A stretch of DNA of 64,000 bases, taken from contig OZ029929.1 of NCBI GenBank assembly GCA_964023275.1, forward strand, positions 9,126,856-9,190,855. The letters run 5' to 3'. The DNA comes from Norana najaformis (Eukaryota; Annelida; Clitellata; Crassiclitellata; Hormogastridae). Each line of letters opens with the position of its first letter. The stretch's first letter is position 1. The notes beneath the pieces are model-generated. The model did not search any database, had not been told where the DNA came from, and saw only the letters and a program-made list of their open reading frames with translations. Position numbers and translations under genes: made by a program. This document shows positions 10,729 through 25,700 of the stretch, in pieces.

Positions 10729-13700
10729 GTATGTGATCAGGTGTGAATTTTCAATCAAAGTTGCATCTTTGTACGTGCAAAGTTGCCACAGTTGATTTAA
10801 TTTGCTCCTTTTCATCTTCTAAGATTTCTTTTAAGATCAGAATAGCACTTTTCAGTGACCTAATTTGCATCTTTTCCGTGACCTAATTTGCATCTTTTCG
10901 GTGATCTAATTTGCATCTTTTCGGTGACCTAATTTGCGTCTTATCAACTTAGTGGCACATATTTTTGGTTAAAGTAAATATCTGAGATACTCATCAAATT
11001 GCAAAACCAAATCAGTGACGTTTACCACACACTCGGCGATTATAAGACCAAGAATTTAAAAGTTTGGTAAGGACCCATAATGGCACTGAATGCAAAACAA
11101 ATCCCCTTAATCCCAGTTCTTGAGGTAATCGGGTGTTTCGGGAAGCAGTGACGTTTTTATTGATGGACTGAGAAGGAAAGACTTTGAAAAAGAAACCAAA
11201 ACCAAACCTTATATCAGTCTTCTGAGGAATGGTGGCCAATCAGTCTTCTGAAACAGCTAAGATTATGGTGGCCAGAGTCATTACGTGGAAGAAACTAAGA
11301 GGACAAAGTGGAACACTAGAGTGAGAAAAGAATCATAGCAAAGGTTATTGAAAATTCAGTGTAGTTGCATCTTTTTACGTACTGATCTTTATCCTGATCC
11401 TATCAAAAACAGACAGGACCAGTCGGCAATAGGAAAATGTGGTAGGGCTCTGGGTAAGAGTTTCTTTGAGGTCTGCTATAATATCCTGGAAAAGAAGACT
11501 TTTCTGAAATTAGGTATGACAGGTATGTGGATTTGGCTGACCAAACCAGTGTGCAAGCTGCGTGGCACTGCTGCCTGAATTCTCGGTAATCAGAGATGGC
11601 AAATGGGAGTGCCACCGGCTTTGTTCTAGGTTATCGAGCAACCTCCAAACTGACGTAATCGATGAGTTGTACTAGGGATACAGTGCACATGTTGCTGTCA
11701 CTGACTTTGATGGAATCCTTCAGGTGTGGAAAGGGATGATTCATAAAACACCAGTTGCAGGCTGTCTGTCGGTTCGTTTTGGTGAATTATTCAAGTCTTT
11801 TATTGCGTTACATGGCAAAATGAAGCTGCAGTTTCTTCTTTTGTAGTTTGTTTTGCCGGACAACTGGCACAGACTCTATGATAACATCTTGAAATGTCGT
11901 CAGCTCCTCGTCCAGACAGGGTTGGTTAAACCGCCACCACACCTCGAAGTTGGATTTCTCAGATCAGCCTTTAACAGGTAAGGTCCTTATGAGGACCTTG
12001 AGAAATGCAACCTAAAGGTCAGGGTCATTCAGCTGTTAGAACAGGGCCATTATCATCCAGCCAAAAAGTGACTCAGCTGATCTGAACTGGAGATTTCTAT
12101 AGAGCCATTGCCATGATACTGGAGGCATCAGCCAGTGGTCCATTTGAAGCGAAACCCTAGTAACTAAGTTCCACTGTAGATCCAAGGGTCAGAGGAACCA
12201 GAAGACAGATTCATTAATAAATGTATAACTTCATTTCTGATGTGCCTCTGACACGAGCAAGAGCTGTCTCTGTATTTGCCAAAATGGCTTGTCTAGCTGT
12301 TACCGCAGACCCCTATGCTCATTGTACACGATGTTACAGTTCAGGAAGAATTTCAAGTCTTGAAATTTGAATGATGCTTCAAGAGCTGAAGGTCTTTGAC
12401 AATTGTTGACAGATGGTGCCACAAGCAAAGCCTTGATCCTCTAAATGTTTAGATGGAGGTTGGTGATTCTTAAAGAGGCAAATTGCTCACCAGACTCAAT
12501 GACACAGTCTGAGAAAGAAGGACTTTGAGTCAGGACCTAACTAATAGAAAACTGGTAGGACCAGTATTAATCAGTAATACAGTATAAGTAGTGCATTAAC
12601 TATCACAGGCCAAGAAATAGAGCTGGCGGGGATGGAACAGAAACTTGAGACAAGAATCAGGATGAAAGTCTAAATGGTGCATGCTGAGTGAGCCTTGTGA
12701 AGGGAAGTAGTGCTGAGAGAGTTTGCATGGTGGCTGAATGGCTAGCACATCTACTTTTTCACCTCAGTTAACTCAGTTCAAATTCATGGTCCTCCACGTT
12801 GAATAGACGTAAACAGCTGATGATCAACCTATGTGATACCTCACAGCCATCTTATTAGTGAGTAACTAAGTGGACCGAACTACAGAAGCATAACACTTCT
12901 GGAAAAATGTTTAGGAATAAACGATCTATTCTAACAGCTGTTGTACACCTTAGACTTGGTGCCAGTAACTTTTACTCTAAAAGTGTTTTTGGGAAGAATG
13001 ATGTTTTTGAGTTTATTTGAGTAAAATTGCTGAGTACTTCTACTTGAATATTTAAAGCTTGGTTTATTGTTTCTTTTATTTAAGTACTTTGCACAAGGTT
13101 GGTTGCTTAGGATTGTCATTTCTGCTAACTATAAAATGGTGAAGATCAGTAAGAATGGTTGGTTATGCTGACGGTGATGCTGGTCTGGATTCAGCTGCTC
13201 AACAGACCAAATTAGAATGATGGAATTTGGCATGATGGATTAATTGCATATGATAGCTGTTCTACAAGCCAGTGGATTGCTGTGCTTTTATAATCTGTCA
13301 TGTTATGTTTTGTAGAATAAGTGGTCGCAATTGCACAAGCTCATCGCGCCATGACCAAGATCTCGAAATGGAAGACTTCAGTGAAATTGCTCATTGTTCC
13401 CACTGGATGTTCAGCAAGATGCCCTTCAAAACGTCGCTTTTGGCTGGCCAGTCGCATGAGATAGAAGACGTAGCAGTTCGCATGTTCAATTCAACACTCG
13501 TCTATACTGGCCTTGAGCTTTCCAGTAGGTTCTTGCTTGGCCTGCTCGTGTGATTGAGCTGGTTGGCTGGCTGGCTTACTGACTGATTGACTGACCGACT
13601 TGTGTGAATTTTACTTACCTAGTGACTTACTGACTTATTTATTAGGGTGACTTCATACCAGATCGCAAATATGTCTGATTTACGTTTGCCTCACCCTAAG

Positions 13701-16700
13701 GCACCGAGTCTGTCATGGGAATCTGATGATAAGGAAAGGTTGTTTTCTTAAAGGATTGCTGTTTTCATGCTTGTGTTTTGAAGAAATACCCTTCAGCGTC
13801 AGAATCAGCTCTAACCTTTGTATAATGACCATTCCGTTTCCTTTCTTTATTCTTTTTATTGTGGCTATTATCAATCGTTGTTCTTCCACCATTCTCAGTG
13901 CTTCATTTTTCCATTGCGTGTCGTATTGATGTCTCAAATGCCTTCAGTTTTCTCAGATCCTTTCTGTACTTGGCCCAGTCGTTAACTCCTATTTATCAAG
14001 AATTACATTCCAAATGAGTGTTTTGATCATTCGTTTCTTTAAATTCTTCTTTTAGTTTCTCTGCAGCAGCTCCATACTCATGCAAAGTGCCACTGCTAAT
14101 TGGTATTCATCTTATATTCCTAAGATGTTTCAATTCTCACACGAATGCACTCCCCAGATAATATTGTCAGTGGGGCGGGGTTTCAGAGGATTAAGTCATG
14201 CACAAATGCTTAGAGGATTAAGGCATGTAAAAACGCTTAGAGGATTAAGGCATGCAAAAATGCTCGGAGGATTAAGGCATGCACAAATGCTCGGAGGATT
14301 AAGGCATGCACAAATGCTTAGAGGATTAAGGCATGCAAAAATGCTTAGAGGCTTAAGGCGTGCAAAAATGCTCAGAGGATTAAGGCATGCACAAATGCTT
14401 GGAGGATTAAGGCATGCAAAAATGTTTGGAGGATTAGGGCTTGCACAAATGCTTGGAGGATTAAGGCATGCAAAAATGCTTAGAGGATTAAGGCATGCAC
14501 AAATGCTTATAGGCTTAAGGCATGCAAAAATGCTCAGAGGATTAAGGCATGCAGAAATGCTTGGAGGCTTAAGGCATGCAAAAATGCTTAGAGGCTTAAG
14601 GCATGCAGAGATGAGCAGTTGTTGAACTTTTCTGTTTTACGACTGATTAAAACTTTTGGAATTCTTTGCCACTTCTTTGATATTGTTCTGGCGAGAACTC
14701 GGTTCTTATCTTTTCCATCTTGCATATCCTTATCGGCCTATCTTGCATCTTGTATATATATGTGGGATACAGTGGTGTAGTGGTATGGTCTTTGCCTCAT
14801 AACCGGAGGGTTCCGGATTCAAATCTGCCTCAAGCCAGTGCATAGCGACCTTGGACAAGTTGCTCACCCACAACCATCTGTGAGGAAGGCAACAGGAACC
14901 CACCTCACTCGTTTTATCCCCGGGGGGCATAAAGCCAATGGACCTGCCTTTGGGTAGAGAACTCCATCATCATCATCATCATCATCATCCTCTCAGACCG
15001 CTCTCATTCTGTTGTCTTTGGGCCTACACGTTCCGCCTGGTCCCCTATACCTTTTGGCCTTCCTCAGGGTTCTGTTCTGGCCCCTCTCCTCTACATTCTG
15101 TACACTGCCGACCTGGCACGGGTTCTCCTTCCCATGGGTGTTGCTGTCCATCAGTATGCAGACGACACTCAGGCCTTCGTTCATGGCCCAGCGGAAGCGG
15201 CTTCCTCTCTGGTTGAGAGTATTCTTGACGCAACATCTGCCCTTGATCTCTGGATGTCCTCTAATCGCCTCCGACTGAACTCTGCTAAGACCCAGTTCAT
15301 CTGGCTTGGTGGTCGTGCTCAGCTGGCAAAGATTGATTCATCATCCTTACGCCAGAGGTTTCCGGACATTCTATTCTGTTCCAAAGTCCGTGATCTTGGG
15401 GTTGTTCTGGACCGGGAACTCTCCTTGACCGATCATGTTAACAGTGTCTCCCGCTCATGCTTTTACCACCTTCGTCAGCTTCGTACCATCCGCCGCTCCC
15501 TCTCCTTTCATGCCGTTACTACTCTAATTCATGCCCTTATCTGCACTAGGGTGGACTTTGGTAACGCTATCTTTGCTGGACTCTCACTTGCCAATATTTC
15601 CAAGCTTCAATCTGTTCTCAATGCTTCTGCCCGTCTTATTGGAGGCGTCCCCAGGTATGGCCATATAACTTCCTTTATACGGGACACTCTACACTGGCTT
15701 CCCATTCAGCAGCGTATCCAGTTCAAGATCCTAACGCTTATGCGTAATTGTCTTGTTGGCTCTGCTCCATCATATCTTAGGGACTTCTGCATTTCGGTCT
15801 CCTTGGTTCCAGGCCGTAGCACTCTCCGGTCGGCCTCCCTTGGACTTCTGACTATCCCTCGTATGCGCACTGCTACAGCGCAGTCTAGAAGCTTTGCCTA
15901 TGTTGGACCCAATAGCTGGAATCGCCTTTCCCGAGAGCTCCGGCTAGTATTCCTCAGTTTGTCTCTTCCGCAGTTTCGCAAGCGCCTGAAGTCTGTGTTA
16001 TTTGCCAGTGGTCTCACTGGTTCGGGTCGGGAGCGCTTCTGATGAGTCTATTCTTGAAGTGGCGCTTTATAAATGTCAGATTACAATTCATCATCATCAT
16101 CAGTTTTGAATGTGATTTAACTTTTAAAGACAATACTTGATGTATCTGATGCCACAGAAGTCCAGCTTTGTTTAGTGGATCCTTTGCTGATGATTCGATT
16201 GATTTTATGTCGTGTTGGTCTGTTGTGTTAATCAATACAGTTTCGTGCAATGAGGAAATTTACTGTACAAGTGTTTGATGACATTAAATCGTGTACTGTT
16301 GGTATATTCTATGCTGTTCTGTCTTTCAGCTGCTCTGGATGACATGGACCTTGTGGTTGTGGTTCAGACTCTCATAACTAAATGCATGGAGAATGACAGC
16401 CTATGCAATGAATTCTATCTGCAACTCATTAAGCAAACTACAGATTCCAAATCATGTGGTATGACCTGCCAAACTCTTTAATAACAAGTAATGAAGTAGG
16501 CAGTCAAGTATTGACTGTCTTGCATTCAACATCTGTTTTGCTTTCCAGAATCTTTTCTGTAAAACATATTTTGAACCCTTTGTTCTGTACTGACCGTCTT
16601 TCTACATCACTTGTTGATGTTTAAACCTGAACCAAAGGTTTTTGAGATATAGGCGTACTTAGTAACTTTGTTTTTACACTTTACAATTTTTGATAAATTA

Positions 16701-19700
16701 ACTTTTTTATGTCATCTTTCCTTTTTCTGTTTTCTCTTGATCCATTTATACTGCAAATTAACTTGATGTTTTTCTTTACTGAGTATTTGCAGATCTCTTC
16801 TTTAGTGTTTGCAAGATACTTACTTACTAACCTCACCATACCTTTCCCAAACCAACATTAGGAGTGAGTGTTTGTTACAAACAGACCATGACATTTTTAA
16901 AATAATAATAATAATAATAATTATAATGATATTGTGAAAACTACTGGTACAAGGCCTGATTCTTCAGAGAGCAATCATTTTATACTTCTAACATAATTTT
17001 TCAGTTCCTGAGAGATCATTTCTACCTCTGGTAAAATATAATTATTATTATTTTTATTATTATTCTAGGGCAAATCTGCACCGTGCAGTGTGCAAGTGCA
17101 AGTTAGATAAACAGTTTTTGTGGGACAGTTGAGTTTCAGGACAATTTTGAGATGTGCTCATTTACCATGAGCAATTTGCCACAAACATTGAAACGATTTG
17201 ATAATATGCTATGAAAATTTAACCTCAGACTGGTTAATAATTGTCACGTTGTGGGCTGTGGAATGATTAGATGCTCTGTTGCAATGCGCCTTCAGAGAAA
17301 GTGGCGAGTCTGTTTACATCAGCAGCTGAAACCATTTTCTTTTATAGTTTTGTGCCATCTGATCAGGAGCATCAGCAAAGACTTTTCTTGAGGTGGCACC
17401 GTACAAATGTGCAGTTACATGATTACATTACAAAAGATATTTAACGAGCTGATTAAACATTTTGTCGATTATTGCTGATCATTGGTCTGTTCAGGTCCGG
17501 AGTTTAAGGTCAAAAATCCTCTGCTGATTGGTAGGTTGGTTTGTAGTTGGCGTGTTTGCTATTGTGTCGTCGATGTTGTCGTTGAGTTTTGTTAGTTACC
17601 TTGAAGTCCTACATGTTGTGCTAACCACATGCCTCAGATCGGAATCACGGGGAATTTGACGCAGGATGACCAGCTTCTATCTTCTCTTTAGTAAAACTGA
17701 CCTTGTTCAGGGAATTCTTCTTTAGGGAGGAATTTTCGTAAGGACTTTCCGACTGGCTGTGAAGACAGTCGGAGTCTGAGTCTTTGTGGTTTTAAATAGG
17801 GCCACACTTTGCTGATATTGTGTGATTTTTGTCATGCTGTCTTACGTGTGATGTGTTCCCTTCCCCCAATTTCCATTTTGTCATTGGTTTGTAGAGCAGC
17901 AGCCATCCTGTGTTAAATTTTCCATGATTCAAGTTAACCAGATATGTTAGAAAGTGTTCTATAAATGTCCAGTTACTTTATAAGTTGTTTTATTGCGTTA
18001 GATTACAATATAATATGTAGATGTGTACCTGTGGCTATATACCCTGTATGTGGCTGATTGTATCAGACCTGATCTGATCTATCTAACCGTAGAACTACTA
18101 TTGTCTCATTGTATTGGAGTTTAAGGCATCAGTCAACGTGGTTGCTGCTGAGGAAAATTGTTGTACGTGTTATGTTTGTATCTAGATATTTTTGCGAGCC
18201 CTTTAAGAGCGTCGCAAAAATGCTGATGCATGGCTGTCTAGCAGATCTAGTTAAATATAAGCTGAAAGTGTTTCTTGAACTGTTCCTACTAGGAATCGCT
18301 GCATTTTCAATGGGAGTTTTGTTCCAGGAAGATGATCTTAGGCACGAGAAAAAGCACAGTGTGCACGAGTCGTTGGGCACAAGTTCGGGAGGGAAAAAGA
18401 GAGCGGCCGTCTGTCTGGTTGACTCAAGACAAGAACTTGAGAGCTCCCTGACATATTCTGGGGCTGTGCCAACTATTGATGCCTACTCAAGTGGGAAAAA
18501 CTTGAAGTTTATGTCACATATAGCCCAATACATTTTGGAGAAGTCTAGATGAGTTCAGAGACCAGAAGGCAGGCAGTAGTGGATAAGAAATTTGGAAAAG
18601 CTGAGCTTTCATTCAGGATCTGAGTGATATCAGACAACTTGGCAGAATCAACAGAGTTGAACTGTGACTTCAAAATTTCTGATCAGTTAGCACTGCAGCC
18701 CATACTGCTTGGTTCTCAGTATATACAGAAAGACTGTCGGAATTTGTCAAAATCATTCAGCTATTTATATTGCGCTAGTTTTAGTCATATGTTTACTTAT
18801 CAGTTATTTCTTGAAGTCATGAAGAAAATATGTCTTGGTGTATGTTAGTCTGTATGTACTGGTATGTGTGTGTTTATCTGAGTATTCATATATCAAACTA
18901 TATATATGGTAGTAATTCCGCTGGTGTGATCGTGTGGTAAATACGGATGTATGTGACTGCCCAAGGAATCCCACACGAGTTGGAAAAATTAAAACTGTAT
19001 TTTATACTGCACTAGATTGCACTGGAATTGATGAATAATTAGGTAAAAACGCATATTTCCATCCAAATAGTAATAATTTACAATTTTTTACAGATGTCGG
19101 TCTCTTTGCAGCTACTTTTGACAAATTGCGAGTAAAGGTTTACCATAACTATGACTCAGGCTAAGCTGATGTGCCTAGGAGTCATGAATGTTAATGAGTC
19201 TAGTAAAATGGAGCGTGTTCTTACGCCCGTATGCCGGTGATGTCCAGCTGTACTTGACATGTCATCAGTCTGACATGCTTGCGTACCAAAGGCCCAGAAT
19301 ATTATTGCAGAAGGACAGGTCTGGGTGGCTTCAAATCAGCTAAGGCTGAATCTGACCAAAATGCAATACATTTGGCTGCAACATGTCACGCACAAGTAAA
19401 GACGGACAAGGAGACGATAGCAACCGAATTCCCAGACTGGAAACCACAACATGTTGTCCATGACCTCGATTTTCTTCTGGACAAAGTTTTAACTATGGCA
19501 GCTACTTAACTTAATTATTTAACTATATTCTTAACTATGACTTCCTGCTTCTACCAGCTGCATCAGGGCATTCGTTGATGCAGCCATGTAACCATGATCC
19601 ACTTGCTCATCTTGATACATCTTCTGCAGCATTGGCCCTGAAGGCATGCCACAACATCATTGGATACATCACACACAGTCAGTCAGTGAGTCAGTCCTCT

Positions 19701-22700
19701 AATGCAGCTTCCAAACTGTAGCCAACCTGCTGAAATTCTTACCTGTATTAGTGTATGTGGAAGGAACGCCACATTGGTTCCGTCTTTCTGAGTCTTCTGC
19801 TGATGACCTGAACTCTTCCTGCTGATGCACAAGAAACATTTTCAGCTAGGCTCTTAAGATGCACTGGATATGACCTGTTAGGTGGCCATGTTCCAGCACC
19901 TTTAAGAAGCAATTGAAAGATGTTATATAAATCAAATACATAAATACATACAACTATGCATATGTACATACATATATACTAGATAGTGGTGCTATATAAA
20001 TGTGAAAGATAGAATAATCAAAAGCGTATAAAGTGTGTATATTGATTGGTTCAAACAAGATTTGAGTGAATTTCTGCCCTTACTAGTCAACAATCTGTTA
20101 CTAATCAACAATCTGTTACTAATCAACAATCTGTTACTAGTTAAGTGATTAATTTCAGGTTTAGTTCTTTGATTCTGATAATTGTAGCTTATAAAAAATT
20201 ACAGCTGTATTATTTTCTTTCGTAACTGTTTAATTAACTAGTTAAGGAACTAGTTTCCTTACTAGTATGTTGTCTTTTTTCAAGGCTTATTACGGTATTT
20301 AAAAATCCATTCCAAGACCAGTAGTCAAACCTTCCTGCAATATTACTCAGATAAGTTAACTGAGTTTCATCCTGCAGTGAAGCAGGTTCTGAGTAGACCT
20401 CTCTTTTACAGTTAGGCTGCAGACTTGCCTTCTGAACTCTATCTGATTTTCAATTTGATTTTGGTGTGACATTCATTGATGCCTTATGCATTAGTCACAA
20501 GTGACACAGTTCGTCATCGTAATCGTAAGCTCGTAATCATAACCAATGCCACAGTTCATCCTTGTAATCATAGGCTTGTAATTATAACCAGTGCCACAGT
20601 TGAGTTGGTCTATTATTTTGCAAACGGATTATGGATATATTATATTAATGTAATAGAACATATTGTAATAGAAAGTGGTCAGACATTTGCTCAGCACCAT
20701 TTAGTCGCTCGTTTTTAGATCCTTGGAAACTAGAGGACGTGGTGATGTAGCGGCTGATTTCTAACACTTCAGATCTGTTCTAGTCGGAAGAATAGGACAA
20801 TGTTGTTAGACACATTAAATGAATGAGTGAATTCCTTCTTTTCCCTTTGCTTACTTTACCTTGCCTTGCCGTGTCTTATTTTACCATTATTAAAGTTAAG
20901 GTTTGTTACAAGTTAAGATTTTTCATTTAAGTTTATAGGGCCATCTGGTTGGTATCTGACGTTGAACCTTTTGCTGTGGAAGTCGTCCGTGTGTCTTGTT
21001 ATTGGGACATTATTGCAGGTGGTGGTGGTGGTGGTGGTGGTGGCGGCGGCATAGAAGAGGGTTGTGGTGATAGTGGTGGTGGGATGGTGGTGTTGTTGTG
21101 GTGGTTAGATTAACACTGGTAGGCTGAAGTGCTGATTTGTTTTTAGAGAGCAACTTGAAGGCGATGAATCAGTACTGGCATCTGATGACGATGGCCAACT
21201 GCGTCATGCTGCCTCCGAACACCGTTGTCTTTGCCTATCTCAACCTCCACCTGCGCCGCTGCTGCCTCCTTGGCCACACGGAGGAGGGAAAGTTCTCGCA
21301 GTTCTGCCTCAAGGTTTGTAGGTATCTCGCCATTTATGCAGCGCCTTTAAAGATCCTCTCAGAGGCCGTGGAGCATGGCTGTCTAACAGATTCTAACAGA
21401 TGGGCTGAAATGTTTCTGAGCCGCTTGTGATGGAACAGCATGTATTTTTAGTGGGGAGAAAATTGTTCCAGAAGATGCATGAAAAGCACGGTATGCCTGC
21501 GTCTTCATATGGGAGTGCAGGACCAGCTTCTTTTTCTTCTTACTCTTCTTTTGCTTCTTCTTCTTCTTCCGTTTCTTCTTCTTTTCTTCTTCTTCAAATT
21601 GTAACCCTTTGAAGAAAGACCATTGTCATGTTAGCATACGAATGAAAAATATCCTTGAAACCCCGACCATGCTTTTTGGACTGTTTATACGAGAGTAGCA
21701 AGATTACTATAAGTTATTAATTAACTAAACTAAGAAATAGCAAGAATACCTTGAGTTATTAGCTACTACTATTAATAAAAACACTGAGAAGGTGGTTAGT
21801 ACAACATTTGCAACTCCAAAGTCAATTAAATTCAATGACAATATCAATTCTACTAATACTAATAACAATAACAACAACAACAAAAATAATACTAATAATA
21901 CTAATACTACTACTAATAATAATAAGAAGAATAATAATAATAAGAGGACTGATGTGAAAACTTAAGTCATGCTTTGATTTTTATGCAGAGCCTTCATCGT
22001 ACCTTTGAGAATCGTGGGAGGAAGTATCCTCCATCCTACAAGGAAATCCTTTTTGTCACAAAAAGGTGAGAGCTCCTTGCATGAATGTGTGAGGACTTGT
22101 GTGATCTTTGTCTGATTCATGTTCTCTTGTTTCCTATCTCATATCAGTGTCCTTGACTCGTGTCATCTTTACCTTTTTCACCTTGGTCTTATATCTTTCA
22201 CCTTCACTTATATCTTATTCAGCTAATTTTAAAAATCTCCCAACTTCCTTATTACTGCTGAGTCATTCAACCTCGTTGACTTGTTTATTTTTCTTCAATT
22301 CTGTTCTGTACAGCAAGCTCCTCGAGACTGGGAAAATTCCAGGCCCACAACTAACATAGGTCTGATACCCCTTAATTGCACTGGGCTTATGAGTTTGCCC
22401 ATCAGCTGAAAATTCTTGACTTGTCTGCTTTAGACCGTAGGCCTTGTTGTTTGTACTCGCTGTACTTCTTCGGATCAGCCATTTTATGCTTATCACCATC
22501 TGGTTCTCCATAAGTTGTTGTCTCTACAGATTTAAACTAACACAGTGCAGTTGGTTTGCTTTCTACCTACACACTCGTACTCAATAAATTCACATCCATC
22601 AACTCACTTCTGCACCCACTGTCTTGAGTTTTAGTGTTCCACTAGATTCTGTACTGAGTCTGCTCTTGTTTACATTACATAGCACTCCACTTAGTTTATT

Positions 22701-25700
22701 ACTTACTAATAGCTTTCTTGACTACCATTTGATGATACACAGCTACTTCTTTCATTCGATAGTTCTTCCATCTAATTCAGCTCCCCAACTACGCTTTTGT
22801 TTTTGCTGACGTTCTGTCTTGGATGGCTATTAATATATATATATTGATTCTCTCTATATTCACATTTTATCTACATTATAGGATTTAACTGATTTATATA
22901 TATGTATATATATATATATAGATTCAATGAGGCTAGGTTAAGTGTGGATGGGCAGGTGTAATTATGTAATTATGTATATGAATCAGTTCACAGACACATA
23001 TATATATATATGTATATATGTGTGTGTATATGAATGTGTGCCAGCATCACAGGGCATAAAATTAATATTAGGTGTTGGAGAAGCTATTCATTGTACTTCA
23101 GAAATATATGGAAAGCAGGGAGCCAGCTGGAGTCGTTTGAAAATAATGATTGACTCCGAGTTATTTGGACAGAAGCGGAAGGTTTTAAGGAGGTGCGACC
23201 AAGAACAATGCATTTTCTTCAGTTACGTCGAATTTCTCAAGGTTGTAGGACTGCTTGTGGGAAAATTCATCTGTGAACTGTTCTCACTGTGACTTATGTG
23301 ACTGTTACTGTGACTTTATTTTAGGCAACCTATTGAGGTTCGGGTTTACTTGGCTGATGGGCATCCAATGCTCATAGAGTTCGACTCTGCAGCAACTGTG
23401 ACTGAGGTGAGAAGGTTACTGTTTTCACACAGTATTCGCCAGGTTGGCTGAGCTTAATTAACTCTATCACTCATGATGTTCTCCAACGTCACACCTTTCT
23501 TTATGCAGGTATTGAGCAGCAGTGGTGACTGCATCAGAAGGTGTATTAAGTCAGAACTGCGGATGAAGGCTTTTCCAAAACTGTATTTGATCCAATTTAC
23601 GTTACCACAAGTTACATTGTGTGCCAATCTGTTTAGGATTTTAAGTTGAGAAATTGCTTGAAGGCTACACTGAGTGTTATTGTTTTATCTGGGATGATTG
23701 ACTCTTTATTGATCCCAAATTCAACATATCAAGTTATACATAAAACATACAGTTTGCCAGGATATGAAAGACAAACCCAGGAAGGACCAGGGCCCTGCTT
23801 AGATAGGGTCACCTATTAACATCGATAATGTAAGATGGCATTCGAAATGTAAATAAAGCAATTATCATTATATAAGCAAACTAAATAAGTTATGTGCAAT
23901 CCGTACATAAATGAAAGTTAAAATAAAACTATATACAAGTCCAGCACATTAGACAGTCCCATAAGAAACTGGTGATAGACAAATTTAAATTCAACACTTC
24001 AGTGTGCAGGCGTGGAAGCCTCTTATGCAGCATTTCTCAAGTCTGCCTAGGATTTCTAAGAGGATTTCTTTTATCAGATGAATTTTTGGATTATTGCTAT
24101 GGAGATGACACAGCCACAGTCTTGAGACAGTCTGTCAACCGGTAATGTCTTTTTGAATAACCGCATTAGCTGAATGACTTGTTACAACGTCAAACCTGGA
24201 GTTGCACCCCGCTCTTGAATTAAAGTCCTGAATTCGGTCCTGTAGCAGCAAGCCAAAGAATGTGGGGGCTGATGAAGAGGTGGACGTCTTTCGTTGACTG
24301 CTTACTTGAGACTATAGCTATCAATGAATTGTCTGGGGAAACATTGAGGAATGTGATCAAAGGACTTCTGACTATAGCTTGCTCGAACTGCATATCTGGG
24401 AATGATTTCAGCTGAGTGATTCTTCATTTCCATCTTCAGCTTCAAATACAGCCCCAGTTATCAACAGCTTAATGATTTGGACTCTGCTAGTACTGCTCTG
24501 ATACAAAAGCAGTCAATATTCGTTCTGATCTCTAACATCAAGTACAGTGAGCACTACAAGCTGTCAGAGTAATCTTAATTGTAATCAAGAATTGATAAAG
24601 CGCCTCTTCAAGATAATCTCATGAGAGGCGCTTCCAGCCTGGTAATCCAGAACAATTTGGGGAACAAAATGTCTTCAAACGCTTGCGGAAGTGAGAGGGA
24701 GACAGGCGGAGAAGTTAGGCAAAGAGGTAGCACCTTGACTGTGCTTTTGGTGACTGTAGGTTGAGTGGTGATGTATTGGTCTAAGTTAGTTTCCTTGTAC
24801 GTTCTCTTTCAGGTGATTGAGGTTATCAAAGCGAAAGCCGGTCTTCGACTGGATGCAGAGGGCTTTGCTCTGTATCAGTGCATTGGAGAGCGAGGTGAGA
24901 AAAACAAATGGTTTGCAACAGCCTTATGTGCTGTCCAAACACTTACACAGCGCCATTATCGTTACCTGATTGCGCTTCTGCCTGGTGGCTGACTAACTGA
25001 GTCTTCAGATTCATGTTGCTGCGTCTTACTTTATGCGCACCACAAGTTTTCTTCTTACTAATGATAATAATCATAATTCACTAGTCATCACGCTCAGTCG
25101 AAATCGCTGTTCTGTGCTGTACCAAAGGTGACAAAGTGTTTGCTGCGCATGCTTGTACTCATTGACTGGTACTTCCTGGACCGACGATGAGAGGAATGAC
25201 ATACTGCATCAAATATGTTGTACAGAATGAATGTCAGGAGTGGTCAGTGAAACTCTTGCACTGTGTAAGTGTGTATGGTCAAAGCTACTCAGACCACCCT
25301 GATTTACTATTGCACCAATGAATGTATGACTTACCGGTTGCAGACAGCATAGAAGTCTGGGTATGACTCCAAATGATTTATGGCAAAGTTATTTACATTC
25401 TTGCCATTTAGAATGTGGTCAGGCTCAGCAATAGTGATAGAATTGTCCAAATTACGTTCGAAACGATGTGAAATTCGAGCCATGGCTAAAGAATTTATTT
25501 TTAAATGTGGTGAAGAGGCTGAAATAAAGGGATGTTTCACTGTCTTGTCATAATCCTTCCTTCATCTTTAGTGGACCACAAATGCTGCAGAGAATTGTCG
25601 ACAATCAGCTGTGACCTTCAGCTCAGAAAGTATCCTTAGAAAATAATTGAATGAGGTGTTCTTTCTGAACACCAGTGTCATAGTAGCAGGCATTTGGGAA

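Noticed and set aside
14188..14619. CRISPR-like array
   Set aside because: There are no spacers: units are directly adjacent and variable, in a eukaryotic intron.
14080..14625. 181-residue frame with GLRHAKML repeats as a possible repeat protein
   Set aside because: The 27-bp minisatellite explains it. It sits inside a myosin intron with no supporting splice sites.
14764..14840. Genuine tRNA-Met gene
   Set aside because: The boxes and a CAT loop are present, but the acceptor and T arms do not pair well. The sequence continues into a SINE body and CAT tail.
18109..18552. 147-residue frame as a separate gene
   Set aside because: It overlaps a repeat fragment shared with 21325-21530 and has no recognisable domain or splice context.
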